From contig NZ_JAAGOB010000006.1 in assembly GCF_010550695.1 (NCBI RefSeq), positions 248,001 through 312,000 of the forward strand: a stretch of DNA of 64,000 nt, given 5' to 3'. Below are positions 1-7,860 of the stretch, in pieces. The translations under genes and the position numbers were made by a program. Each line of letters starts with the position of its first letter. The stretch's first letter is position 1. The notes beneath the pieces were generated by a model. It did no database searches and was not told the origin of the DNA. It worked only from the letters and a program-made list of their open reading frames with translations. Source of the stretch: Phytoactinopolyspora alkaliphila. Its GTDB lineage: Bacteria; Actinomycetota; Actinomycetes; Jiangellales; Jiangellaceae.

Positions 1-2
1 CG

Positions 3-80
3 GTCGTTCTCGGAGGACAGGTGGTCGTCGAGAACGCGACCTTCACCGGAGCGCGGGCCGGCCGCGTGCTGAGGAGCTGA
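3..80 (+). CDS. C-terminal tail of a D-aminoacylase-like amidohydrolase (5' end outside window)
   Basis: An open frame enters from the left edge and gives 25 residues ending TGARAGRVLRS before a TGA. N-acyl-D-amino-acid deacylases (D-aminoacylase, amidohydrolase superfamily) typically end in a very similar way, with V.E.G..TGARPGRVLR, so this is probably the last piece of such an enzyme, which releases free D-amino acids from N-acyl-D-amino acids. Only the tail is visible, with no catalytic residue, so the call rests on this signature and on context: the next gene starts 4 nt later and the operon holds an N-acylamino acid racemase and an M20 deacylase. Confidence 0.55.
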   Translation, partial: VVLGGQVVVENATFTGARAGRVLRS

Positions 81-84
81 ACCC

Positions 85-1302
85 ATGACAGTGACGACCG
101 GCACGAGGGTCGTGATCAGCGGCGGCGACGTGTTCGACGGTACCGGCGCGCCGCCCGGACCGGCAGACGTGGCGATCGACGGAGGTCGCATCGTCGAGGT
201 CGGCAGCGGTCTTGACGGCGACGAGCTGGTCGACGCGCGCGGCCTGACGATCCTCCCCGGGCTGATCGACTGCCACGTCCACGTCATGTTCGACGGCATC
301 GACCTGATGGCGCACCTGCAGCAACCGTTCTCCTACGCGTTCTACACCGCCATCCGCAGTCTCGCCCGGACCCTCGACTGCGGCATCACGACGGTCCGAG
401 ACGCGGGTGGCGCCGACCTGGGCGTCAAGCAAGCCGTGGCCAACGGCCTGATCGAAGGCCCCAGGATGCGCACCGCGATCTCCATCCTGGGCCAGACCGG
501 CGGGCACACCGACGGCTGGCAGCCGAGCGGCGTCGACGCCTCGCTGTTCGTCCCGCACCCAGGTCGTCCATCGCCGATCGTGGACGGCCCGGACGAGATG
601 CGCCGGAAGGTCCGTGAACTGGTCCGGGCCGGCGCTGACGTGATCAAGATCTGCACGTCGGGCGGGGTGATCTCGCCCCGGGACGACCCACGGCACGCGC
701 ACTTCGGCCCGGATGAGCTCGCGACGTGCGTAGCCGAGGCGACGACGGCCGGTATCGCGGTGATGGCGCACGCTCAGGGCGCTGACGGCATCAAGAACGC
801 GGTGAGGGCGGGAGTCCGCTCGGTCGAGCACGGCATCTTTCTCGACGACGAGGGCATCGAGATGATGCTCGACGCCGGGACCTATCTGGTGCCCACGCTG
901 GCAGCGCCACGAGCCGTGATCGCCGCGGCGGCCGCGGGTGCAGCGTTGCCGGACGTCGTGGTCGACAAGGCGCGCGAGGTGGCCGAGGCGCACATGGAGT
1001 CGTTCGGCCGGGCCGTGGCGGCGGGCGTTCCGGTGGCGATGGGCACCGACAGTGGCGTGGGCCGGCACGGAGACAATCTCACCGAGCTGGCGCTGATGCA
1101 CGAGGCGGGGATGAAGCCGGAAGCCGTGCTGGCGGCCTCCACCTCGTCGGCGGCCAGCCTGCTCGGTATCGCGGACGAGGTCGGTACCGTGGCGGCCGGC
1201 AAACGAGCCGACCTGGTCCTGGTCAGCGGAGATCCCTTCGATTTCGGGTCGCTCAAGACGAACATCCGGGCCGTCTATCAGGATGGGCGTCCCGTGCGCT
1301 GA
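85..1302 (+). CDS. Metal-dependent amidohydrolase (prolidase/imidazolonepropionase-like)
   Basis: A 405-residue cytoplasmic hydrolase of the amidohydrolase superfamily. A short N-terminal beta sandwich (residues 1-55) precedes the TIM barrel. Metal ligands are visible: HVH at about 64-66, a candidate carboxylated lysine in VIKICTSGG (about 190), MAHAQG, VEHGIF, and the catalytic Asp in MGTDSG. The closest families are the Xaa-Pro dipeptidase/carboxypeptidase-like amidohydrolases that cleave peptides or N-acyl amino acids. The exact substrate cannot be read from the sequence. The ATG lies 4 nt after the upstream stop, so the two amidohydrolases are cotranscribed at the head of a peptide-utilisation operon. 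Confidence 0.85.
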   Translation: MTVTTGTRVVISGGDVFDGTGAPPGPADVAIDGGRIVEVGSGLDGDELVDARGLTILPGLIDCHVHVMFDGIDLMAHLQQPFSYAFYTAIRSLARTLDCGITTVRDAGGADLGVKQAVANGLIEGPRMRTAISILGQTGGHTDGWQPSGVDASLFVPHPGRPSPIVDGPDEMRRKVRELVRAGADVIKICTSGGVISPRDDPRHAHFGPDELATCVAEATTAGIAVMAHAQGADGIKNAVRAGVRSVEHGIFLDDEGIEMMLDAGTYLVPTLAAPRAVIAAAAAGAALPDVVVDKAREVAEAHMESFGRAVAAGVPVAMGTDSGVGRHGDNLTELALMHEAGMKPEAVLAASTSSAASLLGIADEVGTVAAGKRADLVLVSGDPFDFGSLKTNIRAVYQDGRPVR

Positions 1303-1336
1303 CCTGGTGTGCTGCACCAGAGGAACAGGAGCGGGT

Positions 1337-2245
1337 ATGACGATCGAAACCGAACACGATGTCGTGGCACAGCTGGACGCGGCGTTCTCCGGTGCCGGGG
1401 TGAGCGGGTATCTGCATGCTGCGGAGATCGACGGCGCTGCCGACGTCGGGTACGCGGCCGATGAGCTGGTGGTGACCGCCAGCGTCTTCAAGATCTATGT
1501 CCTGCTGGAGCTGTGCTGCCAGGCGGCGGAGGGACGGCGGTCTCTCACGGACCGGGTCCGGTTCGCGCCCGAGGCGCGCACACCAGGTCCCACGGGGCTG
1601 TCGGTGATGTACGACGAGATCGACATGTCGGTGCGAGACGCCGCGTACCTGATGATGAGCGTGAGCGACAATCACGCCACTGACGTCTTGATGGGCTTGG
1701 CGGGTGTGGACGATATCCATCGCCGTCTGCGCGCCCTCGGATTGCCCCGGACCGCCGCTCCACACACCTGCGCCGAACTGTTCCGCACCATGGCCGAGGA
1801 TCTGCTGGGCACCGCCAGCTTCGCGGGTCTCCCGGACCTGTTCGACGGCATCGACGACGCGCGGCTGCTGGCGTGCCGGGCATTGACGCCGGCCATGACC
1901 AACCGCACCACCGCACGCGAGACCACCAGCCTGCTGGGCATGATCTGGCGGGACGAGAATCTGCCGGCCGGCGCCTGTGCGGAAACCCGGCGGATCATGG
2001 GTCTGCAGGTGTGGCCGCACCGGCTCACCTCCGGATTCCCGGACCACGGCATCCGGGTGAGCGGCAAGACGGGCACGCTCTCCCACGTGCGCAACGAGGT
2101 GGGCGTCGTCGAGTATCCGGACGGGGGTCGCTACGCCGTGGCGGTCTACCTGCGGGTCTCCGATCGCGCGTTCCGCAATCCGGCGGCGGACGCAGTGATC
2201 GGTCAGGCGGCCAGGATCGCCGTCGATCACCTGCGGAGTAGTTGA
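1337..2245 (+). CDS. Class A beta-lactamase-like serine hydrolase
   Basis: A 302-residue protein with the three signatures of the class A beta-lactamase/penicillin-binding fold: SVFK (Ser49, Lys52), SDN (110-112) and KTG (244-246). No signal peptide is visible, unlike secreted beta-lactamases. The omega-loop motif ExxLN that carries the deacylating Glu166 in true class A enzymes is not recognisable, so it may be a DD-peptidase-, esterase- or amidase-like member rather than a resistance enzyme. The ATG at 1337 is chosen because a purine-rich AGGAACAGGAG lies just upstream; an in-frame extension to 1283 would overlap the previous gene. It is clearly homologous to the protein at 19374-20300. Confidence 0.8.
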   Translation: MTIETEHDVVAQLDAAFSGAGVSGYLHAAEIDGAADVGYAADELVVTASVFKIYVLLELCCQAAEGRRSLTDRVRFAPEARTPGPTGLSVMYDEIDMSVRDAAYLMMSVSDNHATDVLMGLAGVDDIHRRLRALGLPRTAAPHTCAELFRTMAEDLLGTASFAGLPDLFDGIDDARLLACRALTPAMTNRTTARETTSLLGMIWRDENLPAGACAETRRIMGLQVWPHRLTSGFPDHGIRVSGKTGTLSHVRNEVGVVEYPDGGRYAVAVYLRVSDRAFRNPAADAVIGQAARIAVDHLRSS

Positions 2246-2344
2246 GAACCACCAGTCTCAGCCGCGCCTCTCGTCCAACTGGACAAAGATTCGCGAGGCA
2301 TTCCGGGCCAACCTTGCGTGAACACCGTTCTCGAAGGAGTGGTC

Positions 2345-3958
2345 ATGCGCGTTGGTCCGAAGGTCGCGGTCGCCGCGGCCCTGACAGTGCTCCTCGCCGC
2401 CTGCGGGTCCAGTGGCGATGGTGGTGGAGGAAACGGCTCCGGGAACGGCAACGGCACCGAGGCGGAACCGGCCGTCGACGCCACGTTCACCACCTCCGTC
2501 ACCGCCGACCCAGGCAACCTGCATCCGCACCTCACGGCGTTGTCGGCAACCCGCGAGGTGGCGGCGTACATGTACGACCGGCTGGTGCACTTCTCCGCCG
2601 ACGGCGACCAACTGCCCTGGCTGGCCGAGTCGTGGGATGTCACCCCGGACACGATCACCTACACGATTCGCGACGGCATCACCTGCTCCGACGGTTCGGA
2701 GCTGACGGCGAGCGACGTTGCCGCCAACTTCGAGTTCATCCTCGACCCGGCCAACGAGTCACCCGTTCGCGGCGTCTTGATCCCGCCCGAGATGGACCTG
2801 TCCGCCGACGACGACGCCCGCACGGTCACCATCACCGTTCCCCGGCCCGACCCTTTCCTGCTCCACAGCACCGGTGACCTGTTCATCGCCTGCCGCGCCG
2901 GACTGGACGACCCGGACGCTCTGGCGCAGGCCGGGATCGGGACGGGGATGTACGAGCTGACTGAGGCGGCCGCCGACGACCACTACACGTTCGAGCGGCG
3001 CGATGAGTACGCCTGGGGCCCCGACGGCATAGCTGCCTCCGAGGCCGGAACAGCGAAGACGATCACGCTGCGCGTCATCGCCAACGAGTCGACCGCGGTG
3101 AACCTCTTCCTCTCGGGTGAGCTGGACGCGGTCTCCGCAGTAGGGCCCGACAGGCAGCGGCTCGAGGGCGAATACCACCAGCTCGAGGCCCGGGCTGTGG
3201 TCGGCGAACTGTTCTTCAACCAGGCGGGTGGGCACGTCGGCGAAGACCCCGAGGTCCGGGCGGCGCTGGCGCAGGCGCTGGACTTCAACGAACTGATGTC
3301 GGTGGTCACCGGCGGCCACGGCGAGATGTCGACGATGCTCGCGGCGATCGCTCCGACGGCGTGTCAGTACGACGCCGTCAGCGGACACCTGCCGGAGCCG
3401 GACCCCGACGCGGCCCGCGCCGCGCTCGACGCCGCCGGCTGGACCGAAGGCTCGGGCGGCACCAGGGCGAAGGACGGTGAGGAACTGGCCGTCTCGCTGA
3501 TCTACAACAGCACCCGCGGCGACGCCACCGCGGCGGCCGCCGAGCTCATGGCCCAGCGCTGGAACGAGGTCGGCGTGGCCACCAGCAGCAGGGGACTGCC
3601 GCCGACGGAGTACAACGAGGTGATCTTCGGCACCGGGGACTGGGACGCCGCGCTCCTACCGGTGAACGTCCGGCTCCCCAGCCAGCTGGTGCCGTTCCTC
3701 TCCGGCGCCGTCCCGCCGGAGGGAGTGAACCTGGCCCACCTGGAGAACGACGACTACGTGGCGGCCGTAGGCGAGGCGATGGACATTCCGGGCCAGGAGA
3801 GCTGCACGAAGTGGCAAGAGGCGGAGGAAGCCCTGTTCGCCGCACACGACGTGCTGATCTTCGCCGACGAGACCATTCCCACGTTCCTGGACGGCGTGAC
3901 GGCGGAGCGAGGCGGCGACGGCCTCGTCGCGCCGACGATCCGCATGTCGGCCGAATGA
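2345..3958 (+). CDS. Peptide ABC transporter substrate-binding lipoprotein (SBP family 5)
   Basis: A 537-residue extracellular solute receptor. The N-terminus is a lipoprotein signal: basic start, hydrophobic core and lipobox LLAAC (Cys20), followed by a Gly/Ser/Asn-rich linker. The body matches the DppA/OppA family (SBP_bac_5), with the hallmark order LAESWDVTPDTITYTIRDGI, then SELTASDVAANFEF. GAAGGAG sits 7-8 nt before the ATG at 2345; the in-frame extension upstream (2318) lacks this site and would spoil the signal peptide. Its stop overlaps the permease start (ATGA), so receptor and channel are translationally coupled. The ligand is probably a short or modified peptide, judging from the hydrolases around it. 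Confidence 0.92.
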   Translation: MRVGPKVAVAAALTVLLAACGSSGDGGGGNGSGNGNGTEAEPAVDATFTTSVTADPGNLHPHLTALSATREVAAYMYDRLVHFSADGDQLPWLAESWDVTPDTITYTIRDGITCSDGSELTASDVAANFEFILDPANESPVRGVLIPPEMDLSADDDARTVTITVPRPDPFLLHSTGDLFIACRAGLDDPDALAQAGIGTGMYELTEAAADDHYTFERRDEYAWGPDGIAASEAGTAKTITLRVIANESTAVNLFLSGELDAVSAVGPDRQRLEGEYHQLEARAVVGELFFNQAGGHVGEDPEVRAALAQALDFNELMSVVTGGHGEMSTMLAAIAPTACQYDAVSGHLPEPDPDAARAALDAAGWTEGSGGTRAKDGEELAVSLIYNSTRGDATAAAAELMAQRWNEVGVATSSRGLPPTEYNEVIFGTGDWDAALLPVNVRLPSQLVPFLSGAVPPEGVNLAHLENDDYVAAVGEAMDIPGQESCTKWQEAEEALFAAHDVLIFADETIPTFLDGVTAERGGDGLVAPTIRMSAE

Positions 3959-4971
3959 CGACGACGTCCGCCCCAGCAGGCACGGCCCCGCCGGTCCGGA
4001 GCGTTCCTCCGGACCGGTGGGTCCGCAACCCCTGGCTGAGCTTCCTCGGCCGCCGGCTGGTCCGGCTTCTGGTCTCGCTCGCCGTCCTGGTGACCCTGGC
4101 GTTCCTGATGATCCACCTGATCCCCGGGGATCCGGTCCGCGCCGCCCTGGGCCTCAACGCACCGGCGGACCTGGTGGAGGCCCGGCGAGAGAGTCTCGGT
4201 CTCAACGACCCGATAGCCGTGCAGTATGTGAACTACCTGCGTGGCATGTTCAGCGGGGATCTCGGTGTCTCGATGACATCCGGGGTTCCGGTGGCCGACA
4301 CGATCGGGGCCCGGCTCCCGGCGACGGCGGGCCTGGCCGTGAGCGCGTTCGTGGTGGTGATGAGCGTCTCCATCCCCCTCGGCCTGTTCATGGCGGTGCT
4401 GACTCGCGGCGGCCGCCGCCGGGGCGCGGAGCTGGGGTTCACCTCCACCAGCGCGGTGGTCTCCGCCATCCCGGAGTTCATGCTCGGCGTCGGCCTCGTC
4501 TTCGTGTTCGGCGTGACATTGGGCTGGCTGCCGGTGGCGGGCCGGGGCGGGGCGTCGTCGTACATCCTGCCGGTACTCGCGTTGTCCATGGGGCCGGCGT
4601 TGCTGATGGCCCGCATCGTCCGGGTGGAGGCGCTGAGCGTCCTCGGCCAGGACTTCGTCCGCACGGCCCGGGCCAAGCGGCTGCCGCCGCGGCGGGTGTA
4701 CCTGCGCCATGCTTTCCCGAACGCGCTGACCTCCACGCTGACCATCGGCGGCCTGCTGCTCAGCGGGATGATCGTGGGGACCGTCCTGGTGGAGAACGTC
4801 TTCGCGTGGCCCGGCATGGGCATGACCATCGTCCAGTCGATTCTGGCCAAGGACTACCCGCTGGTGCAGGGCATCGTCCTCGTATACGGCTCGGCCGTGC
4901 TGCTGGTGAACCTCGTCGTCGACGTGATGCTCGCGGTGGTCGACCCGCGCTCGACCATCAGGGAGGGATGA
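3955..4971 (+). CDS. Peptide ABC transporter permease, DppB/OppB type
   Basis: A 338-residue inner membrane subunit. After a cytoplasmic N-terminus there is a first membrane segment (LVRLLVSLAVLVTLAFLMI), then the family sequence HLIPGDPVR, then about five more membrane segments in the BPD_transp_1 domain. The EAA loop that contacts the ATPases is around DFVRTARAKRLPPRRVYLRHAFPNAL, and the C-terminus carries the ENVFAWPGMG signature. The ATG at 3955 overlaps the receptor gene stop; a longer frame upstream lies entirely inside that gene. It pairs with the permease half of the next gene. Confidence 0.93.
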   Translation: MTTTSAPAGTAPPVRSVPPDRWVRNPWLSFLGRRLVRLLVSLAVLVTLAFLMIHLIPGDPVRAALGLNAPADLVEARRESLGLNDPIAVQYVNYLRGMFSGDLGVSMTSGVPVADTIGARLPATAGLAVSAFVVVMSVSIPLGLFMAVLTRGGRRRGAELGFTSTSAVVSAIPEFMLGVGLVFVFGVTLGWLPVAGRGGASSYILPVLALSMGPALLMARIVRVEALSVLGQDFVRTARAKRLPPRRVYLRHAFPNALTSTLTIGGLLLSGMIVGTVLVENVFAWPGMGMTIVQSILAKDYPLVQGIVLVYGSAVLLVNLVVDVMLAVVDPRSTIREG

Positions 4972-4972
4972 C

Positions 4973-6886
4973 ATGCGCCTGGAACACTGGCGAAGCGCCC
5001 TGAAGAGCCCGGTGGGAGCGGCATCGGCGTCGTTGCTGGCCGTTCTCGCCGTTCTGGCCGTGGTCGCGCCGATGATCTGGGGCGACGCCGCCAACGAGAC
5101 CAATCCCGCGGCCCTGTCCCAGGGCAGAAGCGCGGAGCACCTGCTCGGGACGGACGCCCTGGGCCGCGACATCGCTCTGCGGGTCCTGGTGGCCACCAGA
5201 TACTCCCTCGGCCTGGCGCTGCTGGCGACGTCCATCGCGGTGCTGGTCGGCTTGGTGCTCGGCGTCCTGCCGGCTGTGCTCGGCCGTCGTGGAAGCAGGT
5301 TCGTCACGGCGGCGGTCAATCTGGCTGTGGCGTTCCCCGCGCTGCTCCTCGCGCTGTTCTTCGCCGTGATCTTCGGTGTCGGGGCCCAGGGCGCGGTTCT
5401 GGCGATCGGGTTCGCGGGAGCCCCGTCGTTCGCCCGGCTGGTGCAGACGAACGTCGCGGCGGTGGCCGGGCGTGACTATGTCGCCGCCGCTCGGGTGGCC
5501 GGTGTCGGCCGGACCCGGCTGGTCCTCCGGCACCTGCTGCCGAACGCGGGGGAACCGTTGGTGGTCAACGCGACCGTGATGGCCGGAACCGCTCTGCTGG
5601 CCTTCGCCGGCCTCTCCTTCCTGGGCATCGGGGTCCAGCCGCCTGCCTACGACTGGGGGCGCCTGCTCGGGGAGGGACTGGACCGGATCTACATCAACCC
5701 CGCCGCCTCCCTCGCACCCGGCGTGGCGGTGGTGCTGGCCGGCCTGGCATTCACCCTGCTTGGCGAGGCGATCGCGCAGGTGGTGGGGATCCGGACGGCC
5801 CGCCGCCGGATGCCGGAGGTGAGGCCCGAGGCGCAGGTGGCGTCGTCGTCCGCCGCAGCAGTGCGCGACACCCCGGCAACCGACGCGGTGCTCGACGTCC
5901 GGGATCTGCGGGTGGGTTTCGCGGGCCGGGACGGATGGACGTACCCCGTGGACGGGGTGAGCCTGACCGTGTGGCCGGGCGAGACGGTGGGGATCGTCGG
6001 CGAGTCCGGCTCCGGCAAGAGCCTGACCGCGCTGGCGGTGGCCCGGCTCGCGCCCGACGACGCCGCCGTCAGCGCCACGCGTCTCGACGTGAACGGAACG
6101 TCGCTGCTCGACCGGGGCGATGCAGAGGTGCGCAAGCTGCTGGGCACGTCGGTGGCGATGGTCTTCCAGGACCCGATGACGTCGTTCAACCCCTCGATGC
6201 GGGTCGGGGCGCAGCTGGCCGAGGTCACCCGCACACATGAGGGCAGGTCTCGCCGGGATGCGCTGAGCCGGGCGGTGGACCGGCTGCGCAAGGTGCACAT
6301 CCCGTCGCCGCAACGACGTGCCCGGCAGTACCCGCACGAGTACTCCGGCGGTATGCGGCAGCGCGCGATGATCGGCATGGGCCTGATGAGTGAGCCGGCG
6401 CTGATCATCGCGGATGAGCCGACCACCGCCCTGGACGTCACGGTGCAACGCCAGGTGCTCCGGCTCCTTCGTGACGTGCAGCGAGACACCGGCGCCGCGG
6501 TGCTGCTGATCTCTCACGACATCGCCGTCGTCTCGCAGATGTGCGAACGCATCATCGTCATGTACGCGGGGCGGGTGGTGGAGGAGCTGCCCGTGGACCG
6601 GCTCGCCGAGGCCGCGCATCCCTACACGCGGGCGTTGCTCGGCTCGGTACCGGACATGACGACGGACCGGGAGAAGCCGCTGGTCACCATCCCTGGGCGG
6701 CCACCTGAGCCGGCCGACCGGCCTCCGGGCTGCGCGTTCGCGCCGCGATGCGGGTTCGCCGACGAGCTCTGCGGCACGACACCGGAGCTCGAGGACGCCG
6801 GACCCCGCCAGCGAGCAGCCTGCTGGCATCCGCGCACGGAGGCCATCCCGCCGGTCGCCCAGGCAGGCGTAGGGGAGCGCTCATGA
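4973..6886 (+). CDS. Fused peptide ABC transporter permease (DppC) and ATPase (DppD)
   Basis: One 637-residue chain joins two subunits that are usually separate. Residues 1-275 are a DppC-type permease, with the AEHLLGTDALGRDI signature and an EAA loop near DYVAAARVAGVGRTRLVLRH. After a short linker (about 276-300) an oligopeptide-type ATPase follows: Walker A GESGSGKS at 343-350, Q-loop VFQDPMTS, ABC signature YSGGMRQR, Walker B ALIIADEPTTALD, H-loop SHD, and the oligopeptide C-terminal Cys cluster (GCAFAPRCG). The ATG is 1 nt after the upstream stop with GGGAGG before it. The fusion fixes one permease and one ATPase in cis; the other two subunits come from the flanking genes. Confidence 0.9.
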   Translation: MRLEHWRSALKSPVGAASASLLAVLAVLAVVAPMIWGDAANETNPAALSQGRSAEHLLGTDALGRDIALRVLVATRYSLGLALLATSIAVLVGLVLGVLPAVLGRRGSRFVTAAVNLAVAFPALLLALFFAVIFGVGAQGAVLAIGFAGAPSFARLVQTNVAAVAGRDYVAAARVAGVGRTRLVLRHLLPNAGEPLVVNATVMAGTALLAFAGLSFLGIGVQPPAYDWGRLLGEGLDRIYINPAASLAPGVAVVLAGLAFTLLGEAIAQVVGIRTARRRMPEVRPEAQVASSSAAAVRDTPATDAVLDVRDLRVGFAGRDGWTYPVDGVSLTVWPGETVGIVGESGSGKSLTALAVARLAPDDAAVSATRLDVNGTSLLDRGDAEVRKLLGTSVAMVFQDPMTSFNPSMRVGAQLAEVTRTHEGRSRRDALSRAVDRLRKVHIPSPQRRARQYPHEYSGGMRQRAMIGMGLMSEPALIIADEPTTALDVTVQRQVLRLLRDVQRDTGAAVLLISHDIAVVSQMCERIIVMYAGRVVEELPVDRLAEAAHPYTRALLGSVPDMTTDREKPLVTIPGRPPEPADRPPGCAFAPRCGFADELCGTTPELEDAGPRQRAACWHPRTEAIPPVAQAGVGERS

Positions 6887-7860
6887 CAGGGCTGGAGTTC
6901 CGCGACGTGAGCGTACGGTTCGGCTCCGGGCATGCGGCGGTCACCGCCGTTGACGAGGTCAGCCTGACCGTTCCGGCGGGGACTGTCGTCGGGCTGGTCG
7001 GTGAGTCCGGATCCGGCAAGTCCACGCTGGCCAAGGCGGCCGTCGGGCTGGTGCCGACCGCCGGCGGCGAGATCTCGCTGGGCGGCAGTGCCCTGCGCAC
7101 GCAACGGGACCGCCGGCGGCTGCAGATGGTCTTCCAGGACCCGTATTCGTCGCTGGACCCGCGGATGTCCATCGGGGAGTCGATCGCCGAGGCGCTGCCG
7201 GGGCGCCGTCGCCGCGCGGCCCGCCGGGCCGAGGTGAGCAGGTTGCTGGAGCTGGTGGACCTCGATGCGGGCCGGGCCGACCAGTTGCCGTCGGGTCTCT
7301 CCGGCGGTCAGCGACAGCGGGTGGCGCTGGCCCGGGCGCTGGCCGCCGAGCCGGATGTGGTCCTGGCCGACGAGATCACCTCCGCACTCGACGTCTCCGT
7401 GCAGGGCTCGATGCTCAACTTGGTCCGCGACCTGCAGCGGCAACTGGGGCTGAGCATGTTGTTCATCTCCCACAACCTGGCGGTAGTCCGCTACGTCAGC
7501 GACGTCATCGCCGTCATGTACCTCGGCCGGATCGTCGAGGCCGGGCCGGCCGCCGACGTGCTGGCCAGGCCGCATCACCCCTACACGCGGACGCTGCTCG
7601 ACGCGGCCCCACGGCTCGGATCGTCGCTCGACGACCCGGTGCCCGCCGACAACCCGCTGCTGGACGACGAGCCGCCGTCGCTGCAAGACCCGCCGTCTGG
7701 GTGCGCCTTCCACCGCAGGTGCCCCATTGGGCCGCTGGTCATGGCGGACCGGGACGTCTGCACCGAAAGCGACCCGCGGGCCGGTTCCGCCGAGCGGCCG
7801 CACCACGCGCAGTGCCACTTTGCCGGCGACCATCGATCCGTGGAGGCGACCGCGCCATGA
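6883..7860 (+). CDS. Peptide ABC transporter ATPase, DppF/OppF type
   Basis: A 325-residue nucleotide-binding subunit that powers import together with the fused ATPase before it. Visible motifs: Walker A GESGSGKS from residue 40, Q-loop VFQDPYSS, signature LSGGQRQR, Walker B VVLADEITSALD and switch His SHN, then the C-terminal oligopeptide extension with GCAFHRRCP. Walker B reads DEIT where DEPT/DEPV is usual, a minor substitution. The start is the ATG at 6883, which overlaps the previous stop (ATGA); the frame is open further upstream but only inside the preceding gene. The next gene starts with the same kind of overlap. Confidence 0.92.
   Translation: MTGLEFRDVSVRFGSGHAAVTAVDEVSLTVPAGTVVGLVGESGSGKSTLAKAAVGLVPTAGGEISLGGSALRTQRDRRRLQMVFQDPYSSLDPRMSIGESIAEALPGRRRRAARRAEVSRLLELVDLDAGRADQLPSGLSGGQRQRVALARALAAEPDVVLADEITSALDVSVQGSMLNLVRDLQRQLGLSMLFISHNLAVVRYVSDVIAVMYLGRIVEAGPAADVLARPHHPYTRTLLDAAPRLGSSLDDPVPADNPLLDDEPPSLQDPPSGCAFHRRCPIGPLVMADRDVCTESDPRAGSAERPHHAQCHFAGDHRSVEATAP

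Noticed and set aside
2273-2284. GTCCA-AC-TGGAC short palindrome before the first receptor gene
   Set aside because: Only 5-bp arms, no clear promoter next to it and no second copy noticed; not enough for an operator call.
4958-6829. Long minus-strand open frame (623 codons) opposite the permease-ATPase fusion
   Set aside because: Composition is His/Arg/Gln/Asp-rich low-complexity sequence with no family motif; it is the usual shadow frame of GC-rich coding DNA.
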